A DNA stretch of 64,000 nt from positions 2,042,501 through 2,106,500 of the forward strand of contig BSQZ01000022.1 in assembly GCA_033239005.1 (NCBI GenBank). Direction: 5' to 3'. A program made the translations under genes and the position numbers. Under the pieces are notes generated by a model that did no database searches, was not told where the DNA came from, and saw nothing but the letters and a program-made list of their open reading frames with translations. Numbering within the stretch: position 1 is the stretch's first letter; the number at the start of each line of letters is the position of its first letter. Source of the DNA: Lamellibrachia satsuma (Eukaryota > Annelida > Polychaeta > Sabellida > Siboglinidae). Positions 22,440 to 32,704 of this stretch are shown piece after piece.

Positions 22440-23637
22440 ACAACAGTACGTGAATGGAGCAACTATAGATATATTCAATGCCAAAATAACATATATTTTA
22501 GTTTTCAGTCCTTAATCAACTGTGATGCATTTTGGTAGTTCTAAATGTAGAAACAATGTAATATCTTTATCATTGATGTTTTAAGTCATACAATATAATA
22601 ATAATAGTTCAGAATCAATGGCAGATTCATTCTAGTGATATTAAACTAGCTTTCGTTGCTCTATGCTTCCTTATGTAAAGCATTTAATATGTTAACTGGA
22701 TGAGAATGCATTCAGCAGTATAACATCAACAAATATTTTATGGATGACTACTAAGGGTTCTTAAATCATGAAGTTGCATTGGGGAAGACTGCAATTTCAT
22801 AAACAAAGGATACAAAGACATACTTCAGAAGAAATTTGTTCACCAACACTAATAAAATTATTAATTATTAATTTAGAATCATCAATTAAAAATTACACTA
22901 TAATTTTAATACAATAAGACTGCATTTATCTTTCACCCAACCAATCAGTTCAGAAACAGGTCTCAACAGAGCCTACCCAAAGTAACCTGTGGTGCCTCTG
23001 GTACATAATATAACACTAATATAAAGATGAAATCGCAAGACAGAATCGCATGTCTACACCAATGCATGCTCAATCGGGTTCAAAGTTATTCAAGCATCAG
23101 ATCAGCTGATGCATTGCATTTAAACACGTCTGTCGTCTAATGATCAAAAACATAGTATTCCAAGTACAGCCTATTACAAACAACCTTTCATATTGCTTTG
23201 ATTTTGCATAGAATGTACAAATTCTAATAGAAATAAAAAATTACCTGTCTGATTTATATAGAAAGATATCCCTAATTTATTACTTTTTATTTTACTAAAA
23301 TGACACAAACTTATGCAGTTTGTTTAGCATCAAGAATCCATACTGGACTGAAAGAATTTTTTAATTTGCCAAGTAATGAAAGATCAACATGTTTAGCTAA
23401 AACTGTTGCAGCCATCCAATGCCATGCTAACTAACAGAATGGTGCAAGAGAATAACTATGTCCAATACACACTGCATCAAACAGAAATATAAACAATTAT
23501 ATATAGAATCATGATTGGAAAAAAAAATAAAAAATAAATGAAAGATGAGCAATAGCGTCTGTGTGCAGAGATTTAAAAATGGTCTTAAAAGTTTAGAAAT
23601 TACTGTCTGTACTCCAAGCTTGTTATATATTATTAAC
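22440..23637. other. Intron 37/38, AT-rich, no recognised content
   Basis: About 1.2 kb of AT-rich sequence without an identifiable element before the LINE tail fragment at 23638. Confidence 0.55.
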
Positions 23638-23690
23638 AACAGATTGCCATCTGGGCCTTTGCCATGGATTGCAACTCTGTTAAATCTACA
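23638..23690 (+). mobile_element. CR1/L2-like LINE tail fragment, antisense to gene
   Basis: CAGATTGCCATCTGGGCCTT and TTGCAACTCTGTTAAATCT; the shortest copy of the family in the window. Confidence 0.6.
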
Positions 23691-23822
23691 TCATCAATGT
23701 GAACTAGTGTTCTAATCTGTTCAGCATAAAATATTGACATAATCTACATAAAAGTATTATACAGGTACTATTATTACTATTGATAAGCATACCAGCTGCA
23801 CAAAAGATGACATTCAACATAC

Positions 23823-23932
23823 CCCTGGATTGAAATCAGGATCAAACGAGAAGCGTGTCCCAGCTGGTGGCCCACCGACACAGCCCAGTGGTTTCAATCC
23901 TTGAGTGACCAGCAGAGCTGTGATGTCATTTC
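23823..23932 (-). CDS. VWDE-like giant gene, exon 37: 'DIT...FSFDPDFNP' segment (cassette B)
   Basis: 110 bp, phase 1 to 0, same length as exon 52: GNDITALLVTQGLKPLGCVG then FSFDPDFNPG before GTATG. The single cysteine (LGC) is shared only with exon 52. Confidence 0.85.
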
Positions 23933-24089
23933 CTGTTTGAATGAATATTAAGCATTTTATGCATTAAAGTTCCACATTTGGCCTAAGAAGCGATCCTATA
24001 AATACTGCAGCATTACAATGGTCACTTACAATTATGACTTATCTAATTAATGTCAATGCAGATTAGTTTATTAAAGTGACACCCATCTA

Positions 24090-24560
24090 AGATCCAGGGT
24101 CCTTCAGAACAAACACGCTCATTTGAGTACCAATGTCTGTTGAGCAAACACTAATTTGTGGGATCACGGTCTGTTGAACAATCTTGGGACTAGGGTCTAC
24201 TGAACAAACACACTCATCTGGGTACTACAGTCTGCTGAACAAACACCCATCTGGGGACCAGGGTCTGCTGAACAAACACTCATTGGGGGACCGTGGTCTG
24301 CTGAATGCTCATCTGGGGACCGGGGTCTGCTGAACAAACTCTCATCTGGGGGACCAGGGTCAGCTGAACAAACTCTCATCTGGGGGACCAGGGTCTGCTG
24401 AACAAACTCTCATCTGGGGGACCAGGGTCTGCTGAACAAACACTCTCATCTGGGGGACCGTGGTCTGCAGAACAAACACTCTCATCTGGGGGACCAGGGT
24501 CTGCTGAACAAACACTCTCATCTGGGGGACCAGTGTCTGCTGAACAAACACCAGAATTAT
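24090..24560. repeat. Minisatellite, unit about 33-38 bp
   Basis: About 13 units containing TCTGCTGAACAAACACTCAT and CTGGGGGACCAGGG, in the intron between exons 36 and 37. Confidence 0.9.
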
Positions 24561-24636
24561 CACTGTCACTAATATTGTTGTCAACATTTATCGTGTCGGT
24601 TTATATGACACAAACACATGCCAGGTAACTGCCTAC

Positions 24637-24809
24637 CTCTGCCAGTGCTGGTGGATGTCGCACAGCTGACAACATCACGCCCTGCGTCACATGTCCGTAT
24701 GTCACTTGTACTCATACAGTCACAATAAGTCAGCTGATTCGCAGCCACAGAAGTTACCGCCATTACCTTGCACGAGCCAAAGTACAACTTGTCTTCATTC
24801 TTTGTGACT
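24637..24809 (-). CDS. VWDE-like giant gene, exon 36: Cys linker after VWD (cassette B)
   Basis: 173 bp, phase 2 to 1. It reads VTKNEDKLYFGSCKVMAV, LTYCDCMSTS, TCDAG and SCATST, with six cysteines. Copies are exons 19 and 51. Donor GTAGG. No specific fold assigned. Confidence 0.83.
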
Positions 24810-25074
24810 CTGTCAGTGGGAGTTACAGATGAGATATTGAATCACATTATCATAAAAAGCCTCATTACAGAAAGCAACATTATCTATGCAATTTGTTGGA
24901 ACATATTTGATAGCTGCATGGATAGCAACTCCATGTTTAAACTACATTTGAATATCAATACTTCAAAACCTATTCAAGAACAAATACTTCAAAAAGGTAT
25001 GTAAATAAATAAATTGCACAGATATGACATTGAGAAGTATATTAAATATTGGTTAATGAGACACTAAATCAGAA

Positions 25075-26045
25075 ACCTTATCAATAGCAACTGGTGTACC
25101 CCAGGGCTCCATTCTTGGACCAATTCTCTTTATTATCTATATTAATGATTTTTCACAAGCAAGCCACATTTTCGACTTCATATATCCTATGCAGATGATA
25201 CCACTTTGTTAAGTACAATGAGCAATTTCACAAATGCACATAATGATGATGTTGATACACTGATAAATTAAGAACTCCACAAAATTAATGAATGGCTAGA
25301 ATTAAATAAACCTTCCCTTAACATTACCAAATCCAAATTCATGGTTTTCCACATGCCAAAAAAAATTCAAAATACCTGTTCCTAAAATAAATAATATAAC
25401 AATAACAAAGGTTGACAATTTTAATTTCCTGGGATTAACTTTGGATACACAACTAAATTGGAAAAAACACTAAATAAACACAAAATATATCAAACAAATG
25501 TTCTAGAATAATTGGTACACTAAATAGACTTAAACTAGTAGTGCCTACAAGAATTAAAATTATGCTATATAACTCGTTATTAGTACCACATATAAATTAT
25601 TGTTTAATGACTTGGGAATTCCACTGTCAAAGGATTAATCAACTTCAAAAAGGGGCTATGTGAATCATAATGTTGAGTAATTTCAATTCACATAATGACC
25701 TGTTATTTCAAAAATTAAACTTACTAAAAGTGAATGATATGTTAGCCCTTCAAGAATTAAAATTTTATTATAAATTTACACATAATAAATTACCTACATA
25801 CCTACAACATTGGCTATTAGCTACACTCAAACACTATAAATACATTTTCACCTTCTCACTTCACTACATACACCACAGCGGCATAATACAACAACAATCC
25901 AGGTTTTCATTGACGGTGGACTTTACTACATTTTAATGTTGATAACTTTATATCTATATTCTTTTCTTTCTTCAGAAACAAAAAAAAATTTAAGAATACG
26001 ACAGGTGGCTCCTACGATAGCGACTTTTAAAAAGTCTTTGTGGGA
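25075..26045 (+). mobile_element. Degenerate non-LTR retrotransposon, antisense to gene
   Basis: The plus strand reads ATGVPQGSILGPILFIIYIN, a frameshift, then YADDTTLLST, LGLTLDTQLNW and IMLYNSLLVPHINYCL, and a long C-terminal frame (25670-25936) with LLKVNDMLALQELKFYYKFT. These are reverse transcriptase domains 4-5 and the C-terminal region of Jockey/CR1-group LINEs. Several frameshifts and stops show it is dead. It sits in the intron between exons 35 and 36. Confidence 0.8.
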
Positions 26046-26688
26046 GTCACCATGATCCTCTCTGTATACGGTAATATTTTATTACGTACAATTATATACT
26101 GATATATTATTATTAAATGCGTGTACAGTTCAGATCAAATAAATTTACTTCTAATTTTGATTCTAAATCAATAACGCATTCACATATGAAGAAGTCAGAT
26201 CTACAGTTTACAAAACATAATTACAAACCAGTATCAATAATGTTACAAATGAATACCTAAAATACTGTCCCGCAGAACTTATGAAAGTAGTGGTGAAACT
26301 GTCATGCTAGTGTTGGAGATTATCCCTAGTGATGGGGTCCGGAAATGTTAAATCCATTGTACAAAAAGAAGGCACTAGCTGGTGATCTTGACAATCGCTA
26401 TGGTATCACCTTACATAAGAAAACTTAATTATCAACAAACAAAACATTCAAACCTTAGATCACATCATCTTACTGATCTCTATGTTTAAGCACATTTGGC
26501 ATGTTTCAAACATCATTCCAATATGCTAGGTGCTAGGTGGGTCAGCAAAAAAGCCTTATTGATTATAATAAAATGTTTGGGTGGACCACTGATCCAGGAT
26601 TCGAGCACGTGACAGCATGATCATACATATAACTGAACAGATTTAAGATGCTTTCATTAACACCATTAACACTAATACAGCCACATAC

Positions 26689-26794
26689 CTCCAAGTTTTG
26701 ATCCACTCAGCTGGCATTCGTGTCCCTGGATACACTTTACCATCACTGCCAGTGAAATCATTGGTTTGGACGAAATCAGCCGACCCACACATAC
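26689..26794 (-). CDS. VWDE-like giant gene, exon 35: diverged VWD C-terminal motif (cassette B)
   Basis: 106 bp, phase 1 to 2: GMCGSADFVQTNDFTGSDGK then MPAEWIKTWR. The canonical GLCGTxDGDxxNEF is replaced by GMCGSADFVQTNDF: the D-G-D stretch is lost, while the cysteine, the N-(D/E)-F and the W-R tail remain. Splice sites are sound and the frame is intact, so this is divergence and not decay. Confidence 0.86.
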
Positions 26795-26919
26795 CTAAAC
26801 AGTAAACAGGTGTCATCAGGATAAGGCTCAGAACGTACCGTGTCAGAAAACCCAGCAGCAGATTTCTATGTATTGTGTCTGCAAGTCAAACTTACATGCA
26901 AGACCAGCTCGTGCTCACC

Positions 26920-27460
26920 TTAAATCCACACCTGTCCAATGTCCACCTCAGATTCTTACTTGTCAAATGTTCACCCCAGATTCACTTCTGTCATATGTCC
27001 ACTACAGATTGACACATCATATGTCCACCTCATATTCACACCTGTCATATGTCCACCCCAGATTCTTAATTGTAAAATGTCAACCACAGATTCACACCTG
27101 CCTGCCCAATGACTACCCCAGATTCATACCTGTCCAATGTCCACCCCATAGTCTTACCTGTAATATGTCCACCTCGTATTCACACCTGTGATATGCCCAC
27201 CTCGTATTCACACCCCCGATTCACACCTGTCCAATGTCCACCCAGAGCCTTACCTGTCATATGTCCAACCAAGATTCACACTGTCATACATCCACCCCAG
27301 AGCATTACACTGTCATACGCCCACCCCAGATTTACACCTGTCAAATGTCCACCTCAGATTGTTACCTGTCATATGTCCACCTCAGATTACCTGTCACATA
27401 TCCACCCCAGATTCACACCTGTCATATGTCCACCTCAGATTCACACCTGTTCTACATCAA
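26920..27460. repeat. Minisatellite, unit about 29-30 bp (CACCTGTCATATGTCCACC)
   Basis: About 18 units with CCAGATTCACACCTGTC. The array ends about 50 bp from the exon 34 donor. Confidence 0.9.
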
Positions 27461-27515
27461 TGTGCTACGTCCACATACATGTACACATCTCATAACTCAT
27501 ACACATGTCACCTAC

Positions 27516-27618
27516 CTTCAGTCTGGCCGTAGTCGGCTGATGACAGATAGATGACAGTGTTCATGAAGGTCCTCCAACCTTTCTGCATCTGTATAACGGT
27601 GCCAGTGGGCAGCCTCAC
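27516..27618 (-). CDS. VWDE-like giant gene, exon 34: VWD strand (cassette B)
   Basis: 103 bp, phase 0 to 1: VRLPTGTVIQMQKGWRTFMN and a C-terminal SSADYGQTEG before GTAGG. Equivalent to exon 17 and to the first half of exon 50. Confidence 0.88.
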
Positions 27619-28030
27619 CTGAAATAAACATTGCCACGATGTCACCCTACACGTGAACCTGTATATTTGTTATTGCTCATTTAAGGTTGTAAATGTATGA
27701 CAGCTTACACATTTACCAACTGTGTAACATCCCCAAACGTGGTGTTGAGTTTGATCAAGAACATCTGTGTTGGAAACCAATGCAGGAAACAATACCTGGT
27801 TACAAATAGAGAGGTACAGATAACTGCATATAAATGTATTTCTTTACAAATAAGAATGTTAAAACTGGTTCCATATTATACTGACTAATATACAAAAATG
27901 ACAACTAAGACTTATAGTACGAGTAAAAGTTTATACATTTACTTAAATAAAAAAAAAATTATTTACTTAGACCCACCAGCTTTTGTTATTACGATGCCTT
28001 AAAGGCTACATAGGAAATCAAGACACTCAC

Positions 28031-28307
28031 TTTGTATTCCCGACCACCATTGTACTGTTCAATCTTTGTGCCTGGCGTCAGGTCGCCGTTAAGGTACAGT
28101 CGCACTTCTATCTGTGGCGTTCTGAGCTTCGGTGTCTCGGCTGGTCCACAGCTGTCGATGACGATGACATCGTCACCAGAGCGGATAGCAATGATGCAGT
28201 GACAGGCTGCGTGACCATTGCATCGTCGCTGGAAGGTGTGCACCTCATAGGGCAATGTCTTATGTCGGAACATCACCAGCTCACCCTCGATGTAGTTGTC
28301 AAAGTAC
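28031..28307 (-). CDS. VWDE-like giant gene, exon 33: VWD core, fused exon (cassette B)
   Basis: 277 bp, phase 2 to 0. It joins what are two exons in cassettes A (15 and 16) and C (48 and 49): YFDNYIEGELVMFRHKTLPY runs straight into EVHTFQRRCNGHAACHC, then SGDDVIVIDSCG and REYK before GTGAG. The missing intron is best explained by precise intron loss in this cassette. The core is nearly identical to exon 49. Confidence 0.9.
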
Positions 28308-28330
28308 CTGAAATCATATACAGATGACAG

Positions 28331-28600
28331 ACACTGGGTACAGTCAAACCTTGTTTTGTGGTCACCTTGGTAATACAGCCACATCACCATTATGGTCACC
28401 CTGGGACAGTCCAATATTATTTTATAAAAGTAAAGTATAGGACATTTAGTTCCGCTAATACGGTCACCTCGTTATTCAAGTCACTTCTGGCCCAGTCCTT
28501 CATGATGTCATGCTTTAAAATTCATGTTTGTTGAGCCTCTGAGCTCGGCTACCTGAGGATTTAGGTGCTATAGAAGTGTATTATTATTGTTAACCTTTTT
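28331..28600. mobile_element. Relic of a TIR element plus LINE-like tail
   Basis: GTACAGTCAAACCTTGTTTT resembles the termini of the element at 46927-47292, but no matching right end is visible. It is followed by TGAGCTC...GGATTTAGGTGCTATA and an ATTATTATTGTTA tail. Confidence 0.4.
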
Positions 28601-28754
28601 TCTGGTAAAGACACAAAACAATCACTACTGAAAATGTCACATCTATTGCTGTATCATTGTAGGATTTTGAATTTTTGGTTCATATATTTTGCATCATAAA
28701 GATGGAAGGGTGAGTCAACAAACTGTAAAGAAATATATGAGGAATGTATGAGAT

Positions 28755-28805
28755 GTGTGTTGTCAGTGTGTTGTCAGTGTGTTGTCAGTGTGTTGTCAGT
28801 GTGTT
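28755..28805. repeat. 11-bp tandem repeat (GTGTTGTCAGT), about 4.5 units
   Basis: Perfect units in the intron between exons 32 and 33. Confidence 0.9.
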
Positions 28806-28893
28806 TCAGAGTCACATATCATGAACTATAGGAAGTGGCTGTGTTGTGGATCTAGTCCTGTGCACCTCTGCTATAGCCAATCAATTCACTCAC

Positions 28894-28970
28894 GCTCCAT
28901 CAAATGTGTGGTAGTGTGGATCGCCGGAGGCAGAGCACGACAAACCACGGTCTGTGTTTGTCACGGTCAC
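28894..28970 (-). CDS. VWDE-like giant gene, exon 32: start of VWD domain (cassette B)
   Basis: 77 bp, phase 0 to 2: VTVTNTDRGLSCSASGDPHY followed by HTFDG. The GDPHxHTFDG motif opens the VWD domain. Same length as exons 14 and 47. Donor GTGAG; acceptor TTTCAG. Confidence 0.9.
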
Positions 28971-29521
28971 CTGAAATAGTCCGGTCACAATATCTGATAT
29001 CAAGGAAAGATGTTCTCCCAGCAGTACATATGAAATCATTTAGCAAAACGTCACAAACTGAATAAAAGTTAATTGAGAAGTTTGTTTACTGAGCAAATTA
29101 AATGGTCTCGTTTGGTTCCACTAAGGTCCATATAGAATTTCAGTCAGACTGCATGAAGTGGGCAGAATGTTTTGCAACTGCAGTTAAATGGTTTCTATTA
29201 AAGGTTCCTCCTCAATTCAATATGCAAATGTAACCTTTGTAGTATCCACTACAACTCGCCAGCTCATTTGTACAAATTTGTTTTTTAGTTTTGGTGAAAT
29301 TATCGGACAAACTATTAAATTATTTTTTCAATTCTTTTGATAATTTCAACAACAGCACGCTATTTTACTGAATCAACTGCGGATGTTAATTAAAGTATTC
29401 GCACACTACAGATTTGAACCTCAACAAATTTGATTTGTGATGAGCTAAATCAGTTTAGGAGGGAGTTGTAATGTTCATAAAATATGTAATCGGCAAAAAT
29501 TAACCTGACAAAGACACCCAC
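28971..29521. other. Intron 31/32, no recognised content
   Basis: No array or element identified. Confidence 0.6.
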
Positions 29522-29938
29522 CTCAATAACTTCAAGATTCACTACACTCTCCATGATGCCAACAGATATATTCTGAACAATTGTCAAGTCTCGCTTGTAA
29601 TTCTTGTCCTTGATTAAATCCACTTTTGCCTTGACAGCCAATCGTAGAATCCAGAACCAATTCGTCTCCATCACTTTGACACCACACGGAACAGTGATGT
29701 CATCACCATATGACCGTGGCCACCCAATCACAGCCTGGGGTATCTTTGATCCATCTGAGCACTGCCTATCTGCAGCTTCGCTCTCCAGGAATCCGTAGAT
29801 AGTTATCTCGCATGTGCCATTTGCCGAAGTGAGTGCCTCTGGTGATGCACAGATGAATCGTGGTGGAAGTGTCGCGGCGATCTCGATGTACTCAACATCC
29901 CCTCCCTCTGACACAGTCACAGCCCCCTTCGTCAACAC
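29522..29938 (-). CDS. VWDE-like giant gene, exon 31: large beta domain before VWD (cassette B)
   Basis: 417 bp, phase 0, identical in length to exon 46. It starts VLTKGAVTVSEGG and carries LPPRFICAS, CEITIYGF, IPQAVIGW, CGVKVMETNW and a C-terminal LEVIE before GTGGG. Four cysteines are conserved with exons 13 and 46. Confidence 0.88.
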
Positions 29939-30845
29939 CTGCAGGAACATGTATAATGCAACATTATTAGCCTGACTGAAAAACAAAAATTTGGCACTCT
30001 CATTTCAATTTGTTTAGCACAATTTTTTTCAGATAAAATATTCACATTAACATTCCCAGTTCACTTTTCTTGATATCTGAAACATAATTCCTCCGCTTAA
30101 AAGCATTTCCTATGAATTTTTTTTAATCACTTGTTTCCGTATTGTTAGCAGTTATTCAGTTTTTTATTTTCTATTTGATTACTGCTGAATAACATAAAGA
30201 TGATACATTTGTAGGTGTACTCAGTTTTGTTTTTTAGGCATTTAAAAATGCAATTACTGTAAATGTGTAAGTTGATTCAATAGCTTGACAAGTAATAACC
30301 TATTCTAGTGGCCCACCATCAAGTTATTTTCATTGACTCCTTGTGTTTGCATAAATAAATGAATAAATCACTATTATTATCAAATTATGTTGCTATATAA
30401 TTGCTGTTGCAAACCTAATGCAACAGTATATTATCAAACACTTCTTGTATCTAAATACACCTAATATTTATGTAACACACAGACAACTGTGTTATTTCTT
30501 CATAACAATTACAAGATCAGTGGTGGGTCCAAGACTCAACATACGGTGTGCAAGATTGCGAGAATCAACCATGTCAGTATATTTCTACTTTCCCATATTT
30601 TTAACACACCAAAAGTTTATTTATTAATTTTAGAGAATGTGCTCACAAATTTTACATCAATTTTTAGGGGACATGTACCAAGTGTTCCCCCTAAATCCAT
30701 GTATAATTATATGATCCCACATTTAGTCTGATCTGATTAAAAAGATAAAGTAAACAATATGAACATTATCAAGTTAATTATTTGTGAATTTCTAATTTTT
30801 CTTCCAATATGCACAATTATAGCACAAAGAATTTCAACAGCATTT

Positions 30846-31317
30846 ACCTTAACTGCTGGCCTGTAGGGCAGACTGTCTGTGGGACATTTCACCTTGTTAC
30901 ATTCACCTTAACTGCTGGCTTGTAGGGCAGACTGTCTGTGGGACATTTCACCTTGTTACATTCACCTTAACTGCTGGCTTGTAGGGCAGACTGTCTGTGG
31001 GACATTTCACCTTGTTACATTCACCTTAACTGCTGGCTTGTAGGGCAGACTGTCTGTGGGACATTTCACCTTGTTACATTCACCTTAACTGTTGGCTTGT
31101 ATGGCAGACTGTCTGTGGGACATTTCACCTTGTTACATTTACCTTAACTGCTGGCTTGTAGGGCAGACTGTCTGTGGGACATTTCACCTTGTTACATTCA
31201 CCTTAACTGCTGGCTTGTAGGGCAGACTGTCTGTAGGACATTTCACCTTGTTACATTTACCTTAACTGCTGGCTTGTAGGGCAGACTGTCTGTAGGACAT
31301 TTCACCTTGTTACATTT
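30846..31317 (-). repeat. 59-bp minisatellite carrying the exon 30 donor, 8 units
   Basis: Each unit contains, on the minus strand, GTGAAATGTCCCACAGACAG ... CAAGCCAGCAGTTAAG|GT(G/A)AATGTAACAAG: the last 57 bp of exon 30 plus its 5' splice site. Exon-end analogues fall at 31261 (used), 31202, 31143, 31084, 31025, 30966, 30907 and 30848. The units are nearly identical, so amplification is recent. Confidence 0.93.
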
Positions 31318-31350
31318 GCCTTCATAGCAGGTGTACACACGGCACACAAT
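31261..31350 (-). CDS. VWDE-like giant gene, exon 30: Cys-rich linker (cassette B) with amplified donor
   Basis: 90 bp, phase 0: IVCRVYTCYEGKCNKVKCPT then SLPYKPAVK before GTAAATG. The last 57 bp and the donor are repeated downstream with a 59-bp period (analogous exon ends at 31202, 31143, 31084, 31025, 30966, 30907 and 30848). Use of any downstream donor would read through GTAAAT..AGGTGA, a stop within six codons, so only the first donor keeps the protein frame. Confidence 0.86.
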
Positions 31351-31494
31351 CTGGAAACAGAACAACACTATGGTTAGTTCTCAAGACATGAGGAGTCCAC
31401 AGAAAAGTTCCAATTCCCCTGACTTCAACAAAATGAGATTTTACTGTGCAAGCAGAAACATGACCTGATTATTTATGATTGCATCATTACTAAA

Positions 31495-31615
31495 AATATT
31501 TTTATTTAAAACAAACAAAAATAAGCCAAGGGCTGATCTCAAAACAAACACAAACAAGCCAAGGGATGATTTCAAAACAAACACAAACAAGCCTAGGGAT
31601 GATCTAAAAACATTG
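31495..31615. repeat. Short tandem repeat, unit about 30-40 bp (AAACAAGCCAAGGGATGAT)
   Basis: Three imperfect units in the intron between exons 29 and 30. Confidence 0.8.
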
Positions 31616-31800
31616 ATATGACATTTTACAATACAAGTTATGTTCTTCAGATTAGCGTCGTACATGGTCAATGTAATTCAAAGTTTTTATAGCAGTGGTG
31701 ATGTGAAATGAAATTGGTTTCGTTTAGTGTCATAATTGCAGTTTTGAGATCAGCCCTGTGTAGACTAGCAGATTTCCGAGAGCATCAAAAGTTCACTAAC

Positions 31801-32066
31801 CTGTTCAATTTTCTGGAAGGATTCAAGTGATTCGCCAGGCAACATGGACTGTAACTTTCCAACTGTCACATCGGCCGAAGTGAAAGTGTCTGTCTTATTG
31901 ACAGCCCCATTAATGATCCACTGGAGTTCATAGTTCACGTTTGTGTCTGTTGATGCATAGACTTCACACTTCAACTTGAAGACGCTGAAGTCATTTGCGC
32001 CATTAGCGGTAGCGTTTTCCTTGCGTTCCAGCTCAATCTCTGGCAATTTGGGCAAACTTGGATATT
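31801..32066 (-). CDS. VWDE-like giant gene, exon 29: Ig-like beta-sandwich (cassette B)
   Basis: 266 bp, phase 1 to 0. It starts YPSLPKLPEIELERKENA; the core is FKLKCEVYAS ... YELQWIINGAVN; it ends FQKIEQ at GTTAG. Three NxT/S-like sequons (NAT, NKT and, in homologues, NRS/NVT) suggest N-glycosylation, as expected for a secreted or surface protein. Homologous to exons 11 and 44. Confidence 0.84.
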
Positions 32067-32104
32067 CTGAAACAACCCAAAATAAATAAGAAATATTTTA
32101 AGTT

Positions 32105-32335
32105 ACATATAAACTTTGCATCTTACTACATACCTAGGTTAGCCACACATCTTACTACACACCTAGATTAGCCACACATCTTACTACACACCTAGGTCAG
32201 CCACACATCTTACTACACACCTAGGTTATCCACACATCTTACTACACACCTAGGTTAGCCACACATCTTACTACACACCTAGGTCAGCCACACATCTTAC
32301 TACACACCTAGGTTAACCACACATCTGCTCATTTG
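32105..32335. repeat. 29-bp minisatellite, about 8 units
   Basis: CATCTTACTACACACCTAGG followed by TTAGCCACA repeats, starting about 40 bp from the exon 29 acceptor on the intron side. Confidence 0.9.
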
Positions 32336-32548
32336 CACATAAGGACTGTCTATAAAACATACCAATCAACTTTTTAACATGAAGCAGATGAGATTTTTCA
32401 ACACAAATATTTGTGGTGTCAGACCACAATTATACATCCAGGTGCGAATGTAGTGCCTAAAAATTATATAAACATTGCCTGCAGTTCCACCAAACATATT
32501 GTTTATTTCCCTGGTCCTTTTCCTGTTTCACTAGATATGTCATATATG

Positions 32549-32586
32549 GTTGGTCCTATATTCACTATGGTGAATATAGGACCAAC
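32549..32586. other. Perfect 17-bp hairpin with 4-nt loop
   Basis: GTTGGTCCTATATTCAC is followed by TATG and its exact reverse complement. It lies 42 bp downstream (in transcription) of the 21-nt exon 28. Confidence 0.85.
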
Positions 32587-32627
32587 TCTATTCATGTGAG
32601 ATTATCCAGAAAGACAGAGTTACTTAC

Positions 32628-32648
32628 TTCCCACAAGCTGCTCCAGAG
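32628..32648 (-). CDS. VWDE-like giant gene, exon 28: 21-nt microexon (cassette B only)
   Basis: A T-rich acceptor (TTATTTTTTAG) is followed by 21 nt, then GTAAGTAAC. It codes for ALEQLVG across split codons, phase 1 to 1. Both splice signals are strong and the phase fits exons 27 and 29. It sits 56 bp downstream (in transcription) of a 1.7-kb array of 25-bp repeats. Its short length makes transcript confirmation desirable. Confidence 0.6.
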
Positions 32649-32704
32649 CTAAAAAATAAATAAGCAAAGGCATGATTAACAGTTTAATAAATATAATAAA
32701 ATAA

